Both the position numbers and the translations under genes were made by a program. Positions 1 through 11,815 of a stretch of DNA of 64,000 nucleotides are shown one piece after another; position 1 is the first letter of the stretch; each line of letters starts with the position of its first letter. The DNA comes from Chrysoperla carnea (taxonomy: Eukaryota; Arthropoda; Insecta; Neuroptera; Chrysopidae), in contig NC_058338.1 in NCBI RefSeq assembly GCF_905475395.1, positions 43,249,935-43,313,934 on the forward strand, given 5' to 3'. Below the pieces are notes generated by a model. It was given only the letters and a program-made list of their open reading frames with translations. It was not told where the DNA came from and made no database searches.

Positions 1-873
1 GTTAGAGAGGTATTAGCTTGTTTAAACGAGTTATTCAGCATAATCACAGCACCACACATTGCAGCGCTCGTACGCCAAAACTATTGAATTTATGAAAAAA
101 AATGATGAAGACATAATATTATAAGAAATTTTCTCCAGTTTAATTTTGTATATAGATATTTTCCTCGTAAAATGACTCGGAAAGAATATATCGTCAAAAA
201 ACTACTTTTCGATGCCATTTTTCGAATTTGGCGACCTTTTTGAAAGATACGAGGTAGCAAAAGGGAAATTCGAAAAGAGCACCTTAAAATCTATGAAATC
301 ACCCATTTTCAAAAGTCTCGGAAAACATTCCAGGTAACCCCTTTTTTGAACCAAAAGATTATTCATTTTGTTAAAATATATCCCCTTCGGGACCCAAAAT
401 AAAATATATTATAAGTTAGATTGTAAAATTTGTGAGCTCCGACTCCAAAAATAGTGAACACCGAGTATTTTACACGAAAACAGATATTATTCTTTGACCA
501 TGGAGCTTGTTCTTTGATCTAGAAAAAGCGCTATTCAGCGTTGTCGTACAAAGATAAAAAAGCTTGCCAAAGAAATATTTGTTTTCATACACATTTACTC
601 GGCGTTCAGTTTTTAGTATCATAAAAATAAATAGAAAAAATTTCTCCACCGAAAGTTGATTGGAGAAATTCCAAGTCGAGCTTTTCTCCGTTTCTTAATC
701 CTTATTTTCTACAATCATCTCCCTTTTCTAAAATCAATATTGGCTGAGAATCTAATGAAATGCATACATTTTTAAATCAGATGTCTTAAAGGCACTTCAA
801 AACATAAAGATAAAATTTTTGATATTTGTGGTGTATACAGTATACCTTCGATTCAGGACATTAAATTTCTTAC
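1..873. other. left edge, intron of the NXF-type gene
   Basis: No exon could be recognised here on either strand. The last visible NXF exon ends at 874 with a GTAAGA donor in codon phase 2, so the rest of its NTF2-like domain and C-terminus should lie beyond base 1 or in a piece too diverged to see. A short inverted pair (TTTCTCC near 642 and GGAGAAA near 662) is the only structure noticed. Confidence 0.5.
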
Positions 874-3800
874 TTTTCAGTTGTTGATGTAATTTGATTT
901 GGGATTAATGATGAAGTTAACGATAGCAACGCTTCTGAATGATACAAATCAATCAACGATTCACGATTTGTATCATATAGCTTAAAATAGTGTTCCAAAA
1001 ATTGATCAACTAAATTTATTGATGAATATTTTATTAAAAAATTTTTACGAGATATCGGTATTCCATTTTTACATAGTTCCTCACCATCCTAAAAAGTAAA
1101 ATTAGGAACATTTTTAATATTAAAGTCATACTCACAAAAATAGTGTTAGCTAAATACAGAATGTCCTTTAAAATAATTTATAGGCCCCTTGTAGAATTAC
1201 ACTTACTAATATTTTTATGTTTGGGCAGACTTTTTTTACGTTCGAAACATACTCGTAATTTTCATATGCATTACATATTGGATTCTCATCTAACCAAAGT
1301 TCAGTAATATTAAATTTTTGTAACAAATTCAGTTCTGAAATGTCAGCGATCTAAAAAATTAAAAATTTAATACTTTATTTAATTAAATCTAATAATAATA
1401 TTAAACATTAGAGACAAATTTAGAGATAGGCTGAACACGTTACTTTATACTATTTATAATTGCTTCTTTTACAGTCCAGTGAAATGAGACAATAAAAAAG
1501 TCGATCTGCTTAAAAAATCCAAGTGAAGTTCTAACACAAGAATTATCTTTCCAAGACGCAAGAAAATTCTTATGAAAAGTCCATTGCAAAATTATGTGCG
1601 CAAATTCAAGGTCAAAGATGGCGAAAATATTTTTTTTTTTAAATCTCGTAAACTCTAATAAAGTTTATCGCAGTTTGAGTTATTATAAAATTTGTTTGTA
1701 AATTTTACATAGAAAAGGTTCTCTACAAAATATCTGTAGGTAGAAGCAATAGTTCTCAAGATATTTTTAATTTATTTAAAAATGAAAAAAATCTTTTTTC
1801 GCCACCTTTGACCTTGAACATTTTGTTTGCGCACACTATTTTACAATGGACTTTTCATAGTTCATTTTTTGCATTCGAATAAAGACAATCTCGGTGAAAA
1901 AACTTCACTTGAATTTTTTAAGCATAAAAATATTTATTTTGCTGGGCTATTAAAGTATAACTCGATAACTAATAGACCACAAGATGATGACAAGTCAAGT
2001 TCGCTCATTTTATCGTTCCAGTCTCACATCACTTAACTAGAATGGAAAAAAATTTTTTTGCTCATAACTAATGTATCGAAAAATTTATTTTTCATTTTTC
2101 AAAATACTCACGAAAAAGGGTTGAAAATAAGGGCATGATTTACTAAGGAAACATGACATTTTTCTGCTTTTTTAAGTATTTTAAAAGTGTGCTGCCAATC
2201 GAAAGTTTGAATCGTATAGTTTGAATCGGATGTTTTAAATAAATTAAAAAAAAAAAAAACAAAAACAAAGGATGTTTTTTGGAATTATCGTGTAAAAAAA
2301 TAGTTGTGAGTATTTATGACACCCAACCAGTTTCTTCAATTTGAAAATATTGACTAACAGGATGTGTGCAGCGCTATATCTAAAAATAAAATTTTTCTAA
2401 AAATTAAAAGAAAATTTATTTACTAAATTATTCCGTAAGTCAATTGAATGAAGTAATTTGAAGGTCCAAATATAAGTCATCACTTCCAGACCGTCAATTT
2501 TTGATATCTCATTATTATTTAATTGTAAACATCTCACATTTAATTCATTCGCTAACGATAAAACGAACATCAAAACTTTGTGCTGACTGATTGAACAGAA
2601 AACTTTGTTGCGTAAATCTAAAAAATTACCTCAGATTAAATAAATATTCACAAGGTGTGGTGGGTATGACTTTGGAAGGTCAGACTAATCATTTTTTGAT
2701 TAAGTAAACTAACTATTTTATTTATCTTGAAACAATTTCAATTATTTTTATAATTATTTATCAACATGAAAATTAGAATCAAGAAGTCTATTATCTCAAG
2801 CTAAATACACTTTGGAGATTCATCGTATTTTATAAATGAAATCATAATTTTTACTTTAATCGTTTGTTCGTCCAGTCATCGTACGCCAAAATACGGGATT
2901 TTTTTTAAAGCGTAAACAAATTCTGAACACATCAAAACGTAAAAATATAAAAAAATTTTATATTCAATTTTCACGATTTATTCAATTACTTTCTATCAGA
3001 ATGTTAAAAAATGTGGATTTATGTACTAAAATAGGATTTATTTTTCAAGTTTTTTTCTATCCACACTTTTTGATAGCAATACTGACAATGAAACGGAAAA
3101 TGAAAAGTAATATAATATGTTTCTAATTTTATGGAAAATTAAACTATGCGATTAAGATGTTAGCTTTCATAAACTCATTAGATTTATCCTAATTTCAACT
3201 TCAACTTATTTGAATTTAAATTCAAACACTTATATTCATTTCAGTACGTATTATATACACTCTCATAAACAAGCCCGATTCAAGAATAGAAAATCAATCG
3301 AAATAGATAGGAATGATTCCGATTGATTGAATTGGACTTTGTTTTATTAAGTACTAGCTGTGAACTACCCGCTTTGCTGGGCAACATTCCCACTTTCACC
3401 CCTCCCCCCATATTCCATATCCTTTTCTAGGTTACTATCTATCACCTAACTAAATTTCATCAAAATCCGTTCAGCCGTTTAGGCATGATAGAGCAAAACT
3501 CCCAGCAAAAACCATAAAAAAATCACTAACTCAATTCAGTTTTCTGCCTACTTCCTACCCCCTAAGTACGATGACGTGATCATTTTGATCTTATATCCGT
3601 TTTTAGGTAACCATCTATTACCTCACTAAATTTCATCAAAATCTGTTCAGCCGTTTAGACGTGAAAGAGCAAAAGTCCCAACAAAAACGACTAAAAATCA
3701 CTAACTCAATTTAGTTATCTGCCTACTGCCTACCCCCTAAGAACGATGGCGTGATTATTTATAGCCTATGACCATTTCTAGGTTATCATCTATCACCATA

Positions 3801-4732
3801 CCAAAATCAAAATCCGTTCAGCCGTTTAGGCGTGAAAGAGTAACAGACAGGCAGACAGAGTAACTTTCGCATTTATAATATTAGTATGGATTTACATTTC
3901 TTAATAAAAAAAAAGTGCGATTAATGAAGAAATTTCCGATCGATTAAATGGAAAATTTCATATTCATGAATCGGACTTTTTTATTAGGGGCCGTTCATAA
4001 AATACGTCACGCTAAATTTAGGATTTTGAGACCCCCTCATAAATGCTACTAAAATGCCCATTTTTGTAACACATAAACTATGTATAAGTACTAAACTGTA
4101 CCAGGATCATCCACGAAATTTTCCAAATTTAAAACACCAGTTTCTTTTGTATATCTTTTTTTAATTACTTGTGTAATAACATCTTGAATATTTAAGGTTG
4201 TTTGATTAGGAACTCCTTTATTCACATGAATACTCAAAACTGCCTAAAAGAAAACAGAAAACATTAGTAGATAAAAGTTTTCTTTAAACCTGTTTAAAAT
4301 TTACAAATAGTTTGTAAAATATGCTTAAGTACCCTACCGGTGGTTTCCCTTCGGCATACTTCAGTACTAAATTACGTGCACATAGATTTTCAATTGCTTT
4401 TGAACAATTTCGTGCAATAAATGTTGCGTTTTCACCATCAAGCTCATATTGTATTGGAAATATATCACCACCACATTGAACAACACTTTTTAATACTTGT
4501 TTTGAATCTAAACTGGCACCTTCATGAATCTATAAACAAACAACAATTTTTTTGCTTTTAAAGTATCCTGCCGAATTTAAGTTGGATTTCATACAATAAA
4601 CTTATGCCAAAAAGTAGATAGAATACTGTTTTTAAAACTTTCAATTGAATTCAGAATTAAAGCATTTGTCTGATTCAAAATCAAAGATGCTTTAAGATTT
4701 TGATTCATCTTAATATTTTCATCCTCCAACAC
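874..4732 (-). CDS. nuclear RNA export factor (NXF1/NXF2 family), partial, six exons
   Basis: NXF proteins pair with NXT1/p15 and carry RNA through the nuclear pore; NXF2 paralogues work in piRNA-guided silencing. None of the exons stands out as a long ORF. I joined them by splice sites and homology, minus strand: 4595-4732, 4338-4529, 4102-4243, 2424-2617, 1207-1350, 874-1088. Every junction keeps frame (1025 nt, about 341 codons). Exons 1-3 give an RNA-binding domain (FWHKFI..HEGASLDSKQVLKSV). The exon 3/4 junction restores the family motif 'KRYTKETGVLNLENFVDDPDL' in a recognisable form. Exons 4-5 are leucine-rich repeats (LQLNNNEISKIDGL; ELWLDENPICNAY). Exon 6 starts the NTF2-like domain (FLEHYFKLYDTNRESLIDLY). 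The true N-terminus is missing: exon 1 opens at a plausible acceptor, with one internal Met at its ninth codon. The C-terminus lies outside the window. The family assignment is firm; which paralogue is open. Confidence 0.9.
1508..1924. repeat. foldback (inverted-repeat) element in an NXF intron
   Basis: The left arm contains TTAAAAAATCCAAGTGAAGTT and, further in, GAAAAGTCCATTGCAAAATTATG followed by GTGCGCAAATTCAAGGTCAAAG. The right arm carries their reverse complements with some mismatches (CTTTGACCTTGAACATTTTG, CAATGGACTTTTCAT, AACTTCACTTGAATTTTTTAA). The element lies wholly inside the intron between the two leucine-rich-repeat exons (2424 and 1350). It looks like a non-autonomous foldback/MITE; no transposase frame is present. 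Confidence 0.75.
3352..3890 (+). mobile_element. RTE-type SINE/LINE 3' fragment with internal tandem units
   Basis: It begins with TACTAGCTGTGAACTACCCG then CTTTGCTGGGCA and ends with TTTATAATATTAGTATGGAT, ends typical of RTE-derived repeats in insects. Between them a unit of roughly 178 bases (containing TTTCATCAAAATCCGTTCAG and TGCCTACTTCCTACCCCCTA) is repeated about two and a half times. It sits in the NXF intron between exons 3 and 4. The repeat class is known; the clade assignment is inferred from the ends only. Confidence 0.7.
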
Positions 4733-4817
4733 CTGAAAGTTAAAATTATTTTATATGTTTTGACATTTATGAAATGATACAAAAAAATATGTCAACAATA
4801 TTCAACATGCGCTTTAA

Positions 4818-5170
4818 ACTTTTTATACCCTGTATATATGAAATATATATATCAAGGTAAACTAATTTTAGTCACAAGTTTGTCTGTCCGACCGACATCA
4901 CGATAACTTAAAAACCTTATAAGCTTCATGTTAAAAACGAAAAGAGATATCGAGCTGAAATTTTTATAGCGTGCTCGTAAAAAGTGAGGTTGAGTTCGTA
5001 CATGGGCAACATAGGTAAATTAGGCCTTGGGTTCGTAGGACCCATCTTGTAAACAGTTAGAGATAAAACAAAAGTTTAAATGTTTCTTATTAAAAAAGAA
5101 ACAACTTTTGTTTGATAAATCTTTTCGTAAACATCACTGTTTACCCGTGAGGGCGTAAATTTTTGACAAA
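4818..5170. repeat. dispersed repeat with GTTTACCC / AGAGATATCGA motifs, copy 1
   Basis: The segment contains AACGAAAAGAGATATCGAGC, GACCCATCTTGTAAACAGTT, AGAGATAAAACAAAAGTTTA and CATCACTGTTTACCCGTGAG. The same blocks appear in reverse order and orientation at 58735-58990, with a shorter piece near 54188-54210. They are dispersed copies of one family; the class is not known. Confidence 0.65.
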
Positions 5171-6858
5171 AATCGACAAAACTTTGGTTCGATTTTCTCG
5201 AAAATTATATATAAAATAGGGAAAATTTGCATGTACACTCCTATTGTTATTATACAGAGTTTTCAAAAATTAATCTCAAGAAAAACCTTGTTGTTCAATA
5301 TTTTTTTTAATCTTTCTAATGAAACGAAAATAAAATCTCCATCGTTCATCCCTTGATCTTTGGCAGGATCAATTTTAAAATCTTAAATAAAATAGAAATA
5401 CCCCATTTTATATTACGTACAGATTCAAATTCTCTATGCTAAAAAAAAATTTAAATATACTCGAAACATTTATTTCGATTCATGTTAGTTAACGTTAGAA
5501 ATCGATAAAATTTTTATTTATTTATTTTTTGGTAAATTTGACAGATTTATGAAAAATAGAAAGTATTAAACATATAATTGAAGTGATCATGTAGATGCTA
5601 ATTTGAAACATTTTTTTCGATTTGTGTTATTTAACGGTGTAGCTGCAAAAACAAATTTTTAAATAATTTTTGAAGAAATTGCGCAGTTATGAAGAAAAAG
5701 ACAACCTCGCTTCTGAGAGACGAGTGGGAGCTGGTGACATTGTTATATCTCTTACGAGGATCTCGACCGATGATTACTGAGTCATATCCACACAAAATCA
5801 ATCTAGTTTTATTCGAAAAATTCCATCCATAAATTAGCCTGTTTTTCTATAACATCACAAGATCTTCCTTTCTCAATTTCCATGATTTATCCCTCATTTT
5901 AAAGCTTATCGTGCGGCTAATGACGAAAAATAGACTCAAGGTATAAAAATGTACCTCTTAGGAAAAAACAGGCTGGAGAAATAATATTAAGATTTTATTT
6001 TGTTCAGTATGTAATTTGCATATCATATCTGTAATAAAATTGCCTATAAATAAAAAGAAAGTAAATTTCTCTAGCCTTGGTTTTAGCCGCGGATCGAGAT
6101 GATATTGATAAAATCGTGCGCCGTTACCATGGAAACTACTGAAATAAAACTATGCGATAAACCAATTAATAAGAATTAATATTATTTATTCAAATAAAAA
6201 TGTTATAAAAATTTAAAAAATATATATTTAAAAATAAATTATACAAAAATTGTTGTCTTAATTTTATTTAAATAATTAACGGGTGTTTTTCAAGTTATTT
6301 TTTTAATTGAAATACACAGTACATTCGTGAGCAGCAAAGCTCTAGCACTAAGCTCATATTTACCCCCTCGTCAGTTGCTTTTTATTTTGAGATGATTTTT
6401 ATTGAATTGGAATTTTTGTCTTTTCATATTTTTGTTAGCATGAAATATCTACTTAAAAGGGCAGAGAGTTGACATTAAATCAATTCACATAAAAATCTTT
6501 AACCCAAGTTCCCAAGATATCACAAATACAAGTCTTATGCCTGTGGCATTATTTACCGATTTCACATATCGCCACAGAAAACCATCCATAGAGGTGTGGC
6601 AAACACAAAATAGAGGTGTTGCACAAAAAAGTTGCAAATGTCCACATTTTCGTTCAAATCATTCAGATAAATATCGTGTCCACACCACTCACACTATTCG
6701 AAATAGCTCTACGGTGTCTTTAGGCAAAAATTCATATTTAAACACAAATGGTATAAAATTAGCTTCTCTGTAAAGCTAATATCATGCCGAATCATTTATT
6801 GTTTTTATGTATATGTACCTATTTAATTTCGATCATAAAACATAACTTACATTTCCGT

Positions 6859-6864
6859 TTTATT
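6859..6864 (-). terminator. poly(A) signal of the coiled-coil gene
   Basis: AATAAA on the minus strand, 21 bases past the stop codon at 6885. A second AATAAA lies at 6795-6800. Either could direct 3' end formation. Confidence 0.5.
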
Positions 6865-6884
6865 TTAAATAGGATTTAATACAA

Positions 6885-7649
6885 CTAGGGCTCCGTTTCG
6901 TTTTTGGATTCTATACTTAATTGAATAGTAGCATTAATAATTACATTTGTTGCAGTAAAATTTAATTGTTCTAAACATTCGTTGTGTAATTTTGTTAATT
7001 GTTCATTTTTTATATTAATTTTTTCAAAAATGCCTTGCAGTTTATTAATTTGACATGTTGCAAAACTATTTGAAATATTGGTTAACAACTCATTAATATT
7101 TGATAACGATTTATAAAATAATTCATTATTATATCCAGTTAAATCCACATTATTTAATGGCATTTGACTAGACATTATTTTAAAATATTCTTGCATTTCT
7201 TTATAATTTGTACAGTTTTTATTTAGATTTTCTAGTACTTTTTTGGCGATTATTGAATTTTCATGAATTTTCCATTTGATTGTCTTTGAATAAGAACTGT
7301 TTTCCTTTTGGATTTCAAGTTGACATTTTAAGTCTGTTAATTCTTTCGTGATCATTGCTAATTGTATTGATTGTTCATTTAATAAATCTTTACTTTCTTT
7401 CATTTTTTTCTTCAGTAATTTATTCGTTAATCTTGCACGTAAATAATCATTGTATTTTAAATCTAACTGATGTTGTGAATCTGCTTTGGATGAAGATTGT
7501 ATGTATGAGTTTGAACATATTGACGATTGATCTGATGATGATGAAGATATTTTACGTTGACGAACTTGTGGAGTTTTAAAAGAATCTGTAGAACTCGATG
7601 TTGTGTTTGATATTGATACTGGCACTTTAAATTGATTTCTTTTACTCAT
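6885..7649 (-). CDS. coiled-coil protein, candidate augmin subunit HAUS8/Dgt4
   Basis: Single open frame of 254 residues with ATG at 7649 and TAG at 6885. Residues 1-60 are basic and serine-rich (for example ISSSSSDQSSICSNSY), followed by an arginine/lysine stretch 'YNDYLRARLTNKLLKKKMKE', a helical, probably coiled-coil part (about 70-130) and a helical C-terminal half (about 150-250). This layout, and a segment resembling the human HAUS8 block after its coiled coil (MPLNNVDLTGYNNELFYKSL), suggest HAUS8, the microtubule-binding subunit of augmin, which recruits gamma-tubulin to spindle microtubules. HAUS8 evolves very fast, so this is a hypothesis; any other basic coiled-coil protein remains possible. 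That it is a real gene is likely, from its length, ATG, nearby AATAAA and position head to head with the next gene. Confidence 0.65.
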   Translation of the reverse strand: MSKRNQFKVPVSISNTTSSSTDSFKTPQVRQRKISSSSSDQSSICSNSYIQSSSKADSQHQLDLKYNDYLRARLTNKLLKKKMKESKDLLNEQSIQLAMITKELTDLKCQLEIQKENSSYSKTIKWKIHENSIIAKKVLENLNKNCTNYKEMQEYFKIMSSQMPLNNVDLTGYNNELFYKSLSNINELLTNISNSFATCQINKLQGIFEKINIKNEQLTKLHNECLEQLNFTATNVIINATIQLSIESKNETEP

Positions 7650-8523
7650 TTTCTGTGCATAAATCCAATTAAAGGCACTTTAATACTTTTTTTTTTTTAA
7701 TTTATTATCTTGAAAACTAAATTCACATTATTTACTCACAAAAAGTTGCTATTCATATAAAAAAAAGCACAAAATTCAAAACATATATAAATTTTGGTAC
7801 GTTTGTTGGGTTAATTGTGTGACATCTATTTAAGGGGTAACGATATTTCTTGATCATATGGGCGCGGCCATGTTATTTTCCTATTGCTGACATCTGGCGT
7901 CGAGAAGAAAACATGTATATAAAGCTACCTATATACATTTTGGCATTATGGAAACGAACCTTTTTGAAAGTATTTTGTGCAAAATGCAAAATTTTTATCT
8001 GGTCTGATTTAAAACCATAACTTACATTAAAATCGAATAATCTACTCTTACATATAAATTTACATAAATAAATAATAATCTCTTGTCACCAAAAATATTT
8101 TAATAGTTTATACACGAATTTCTGAATAGCACATAATAGTCCTAATACACGAACCAAAGTTTATAAATTTTTAAGACTTTGGTTTTCACATTTTATAAAC
8201 ACGAATTTAAAATATTAACAAAAATAATAACTTCACATAGGATCGGTACATAGATTTGTAAATTTTTTTTTGATTAAAATTTACAAAATTTAAGTCTTTA
8301 GCCCTTTGTAACATCATTTTGAACATGCATGCAAATTTTCAGGTCATTTTAACATAAAATACTTTGTTTAAAAAAATGTCGATAATCTTCATATGACTAT
8401 AGCCCCTTAACGTATTTAAAATTGAGGTTAGGTCTATGTAAATAACAACGAACACGAAACAATTTTTTGATTTAAAAAAATGTGAAGCAGCTCGATAATA
8501 AAATATTTATATATAATAAAAAA
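7650..8523. promoter_or_regulatory. shared 5' region between two divergent genes
   Basis: 874 bases separate the start codons of the minus-strand coiled-coil gene and the plus-strand ZAD zinc-finger gene, so both promoters must lie here unless there are distant 5' exons. No clear TATA box or initiator could be chosen. A locally less A+T-rich patch (GGGCGCGGCCATG at 7860) is the most promoter-like piece. Confidence 0.45.
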
Positions 8524-11500
8524 ATGAAACAAATTAATGATGAAATATGTAGATTGTGTTTAAGAACTGATGATTCGATGATGTGTTTCCAAAATTTTAA
8601 TAACGAGGGCGAAAATCAAAATTCTTTCATAGAAAAAGTTTACAAAATTAGTTCAATCAAGGTAAATTACTACAACGAAAAGATATTTAAAGTATTTTTA
8701 CTGCGTAGAAATTGAATAAAGTTGACGAAAAAATGTGTCCAATAAAAGTTGTTATTTTATACGGAATACCTTCCTAATTAAAACTTTTTCTACATTAGCT
8801 CTATCTTCTACCGGCCACAAATTTGATTTTTAAACTATATTGCAAGTAAAAACTTAAGGCCTCTGTGAGAGTTTAATTCCCTTCAAATAGAACAACTTTT
8901 ACTTGGGTCATTTTTTTCAAAAGATCTACGTTAAAAAAATTTTCAGCTGGATTTTAATTGGGACACCTAGTATATTATTGCAGTCAAAATCGATTGATTG
9001 AGAAGGTTTATATCGAATAATACATTTTTTCCAATTTCTGGATAGTTTTTTTATGAGGGACTAAATGATACTTGAAAGACTTGAAAAAATAATTAAAGCT
9101 CAGATTAGATATGGCTTAAATCAATAATTTCTATTTTCGTGACTAATGTCGATAAAAATTAAACTTGGAAACGGAACAATTTATGCCTTACAAAGTATAA
9201 GATTCCGGTTTGAATTCGCAAATAAAAACGATTACCATGAATCAGACTTCTAATAAGATGAGCTTTTCGTTTTTTATTTCGCAGCAAAAAGCCACATAAA
9301 ATTTAATATTTCGAAAGTGAAAAAATAAAAAAACCAAAATCAATGTAAATCTTATTATTTTTGAATAAAGGTGTAGTAAGAAACTACCAGGATTGAGGAT
9401 TCCAAAACTATATCATGTTTTATATTCTTCCGTTTCTGAGCAATGAGATATTAAATCTTTTTTCGTGCTATGTAAACTATTTATGCTTTCCAAATTTCAT
9501 TTGGACTCCTTCAATTAAAAATTTGTATTAGTCATTATGCAATTTAAGATTCGTAACTAATTTTTCCTTTTTAAATTTTATGTTTTAGATCTCGTGCCAT
9601 GATGGCTTACCAAATGTAGTTTGTTTCTTATGCAAGAGAAAAATTGATGAATTTTATGATTTTCGTTCGCAGATCATTGAAACAGAAACAATTTTACGTA
9701 AATGTTTAAATATAAAAACTTCGGTAAGTAAAACATATTTCTACATAAAAAATAGACTTGGTTTACACAAACAATATTTTGGTTTTATATTTTGGTTTTA
9801 GAATGATTGCGATGAAAACCATGATGAGATGCAGTTGGTATGTGTGGAAGAAGATGGTACTCAAGTATTCACTCTTGATGAACAGTTTAATAATGGCGAT
9901 GACAGTGTAGTAGTGCTTCCAGTCAATAAAAATGGCGGTAATCAATTGAAAGATAATATTAATAATAACGAAAAAGATGAAGTAGTACTCTATCCAAAGA
10001 AACAAAGTTCAATCAATGCGCCTTTGCCTTTAAATCTAATAGACGTTAGTTATATTTCATCTTCAAATTCAAATTTAAACCTAGATGATACAAAAATTAT
10101 GGCTCAAAGTACCAGTACAAATATTGTAAATAATGATAAGTTCATTGAATCAGATCAAAAGAAGAGTGTACAGATTGAAACACAAAAAGCGGAAGATGAA
10201 TTTAGTAAACTAAATTTTAGTCCCAACAAGTTTAGCAATAATTTCAACGAAAATAAATGTGTTGTAAGCTGTCAATTATGTTTGAAACAATTTCTTAAAT
10301 ACGATCAACTTCAAGTACACATTTCAAATCATTTCGACGGATTTCATAATTACGAAACTTTAGTTGATGATTTTTCCGATGGTGAAATAGAAGAAGAACA
10401 AAATACCTTAAAACAATCAAATAAACCTCTTGTGTGCAAATATTGTTTGATTTGTACAGAAAATTTAAATGAACATATCAAAAATGAGCATTCTGATGAG
10501 AAATTTATTTGTAAACATTGTTTGCAGACATTTAAAAATGAAAAAATGTTTAAATCTCATTTACGGCATACTCATTATATTTTACAATGTAATTTATGTC
10601 CCAATAAATTTAAAAGCTATCTACAACTCCAAAGTCATTTATCTTCTGTTCATTATAAAGGGGCATTATGGTGTCCACCCTGTTCAAAAGCTTTTACGCA
10701 AAAATATGATTTTATATTACACCAGCGGCGACATCTTGGTATAAGGCCATTTCAATGTAAATATTGTGATAAAAAATTTGTTACTATTACATTGTGTAAA
10801 GAACATGAGCGTAAACATACTAAAGAGACGACATTCCTTTGTAAATATTGCGGTAAAAGCTACGTTCGAATATCTGATTTACGTAACCATGAAAAAACTG
10901 TACATACAAAGGAAGGTCCGATTAATTGCAAAGTTTGTAATAAATTATTTTCAAATTTATCTAGTTATAAATTACATTCGAAAAGACACGAGCTTGGTTT
11001 ACGATTTGTGTGTAAATTCTGCAATAAAGCATATTATTCTAACTCTGAATTACAACGACATGAACAAATTCATTCTGGTACGAGAAAATTTCCTTGTGAT
11101 TTGTGTGAAAATTCTTTTATGTCACAACCGGAACTCAATAGGCATTTAAAATATCACAAAGGTGACAAGCAATATAAATGTAATGTATGCGGAAAATGTT
11201 ATTACGAAAGTGGACATCTAAGAATTCATGAACGTTCGCATACAGGTGTGAAACCATTTGAATGTAAAGTCTGTTCGAAACGGTTTGTATCTCGTGCAAA
11301 ATTATTAAGGCATGCAAAAATTCACGATCAAAATAAGGGTCAAAATAATGTGGAAAAACAAATTGAACAACCAAAAACAAATTTTCAAAATGTGAATGAT
11401 AATTTCTTAACGAATTTGCCGAATCAAACAATTCAATTTTTTAATGATCAGATTGTTATATTGAATGAAAATGATGGTACAATTTTGAAATCTACTGATA

Positions 11501-11745
11501 TAGTAAATGAGGGGGCGAAAATGGTAGAATCGAATGAAGCGAAAAATAGTATGGAAATCGAAAATTATAATAAAGTAATGAAAATGGAAAATGTAATTGT
11601 GGATGATGTAAGCAACGTATTTGAAATACAAATGTCGGAGGGAAATATTGTTTTGATGGAAAATGATGAGAATTTAATGAATGACCAAGATGTTATTTAT
11701 TCTTCCATTCAAAATAATGTTAAAATAGAAATTATCGAATCGTAA
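8524..11745 (+). CDS. ZAD-type C2H2 zinc-finger transcription factor, three exons
   Basis: Exons 8524-8661, 9589-9723 and 9802-11745, joined in frame at GTAAAT/TTTTAG and GTAAGT/TTTTAG, give about 738 residues. Exons 1-2 encode a zinc-finger-associated domain: first Cys pair 'EICRLCLRT' (C9, C12), second pair 'VVCFLCKRK' (about C58, C61). ZADs are dimerisation modules found mainly in insects. An acidic linker with a low-complexity stretch follows, then about 12 C2H2 fingers at residues 246-600 with short TGxKPF-like linkers only at the end ('HTGVKPFECKVC'); the second finger is shorter than usual. The tail after residue 600 is acidic and methionine-rich. The protein should bind DNA as a nuclear regulator; the target is unknown. 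I use the ATG at 8524; the longer in-frame reading from 8482 would start at GTG. ZAD genes expand by lineage, so no orthologue is named. Confidence 0.92.
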
Positions 11746-11791
11746 ATTAAAAAATGATGTATAGTCTAATTTTCGAAATATATTTTAATAT

Positions 11792-11797
11792 TTTATT
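11792..11797 (-). terminator. poly(A) signal of argininosuccinate synthase
   Basis: AATAAA on the minus strand, 19 bases past the synthase stop. Cleavage shortly after it falls within a few tens of bases of the plus-strand stop at 11745, so it lies inside the likely 3' UTR of the zinc-finger gene. Confidence 0.6.
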
Positions 11798-11815
11798 TAA
11801 AAAAATTATTGAGTT

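Larger units (their letters stand above)
4733..6884. other. stretch upstream of the visible NXF exons; repeats, no gene recognised
   Basis: The missing NXF first exon(s), with the start codon and promoter, should lie here or further right, but I could not identify them. A dispersed repeat occupies about 4818-5170. A 78-codon plus-strand frame at 6537-6773 has no recognisable content. The stretch just below 6885 should be the 3' UTR of the coiled-coil gene. Confidence 0.5.

Noticed and set aside
1827-2036. 69-codon plus-strand open frame
   Set aside because: It overlaps the right arm of the foldback at 1508-1924 and lies in an intron of the NXF gene; no motif.
6537-6773. 78-codon plus-strand open frame with several Cys/His
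   Set aside because: The spacing does not fit a zinc finger, there is no splice or start support, and the opposite strand is no better.
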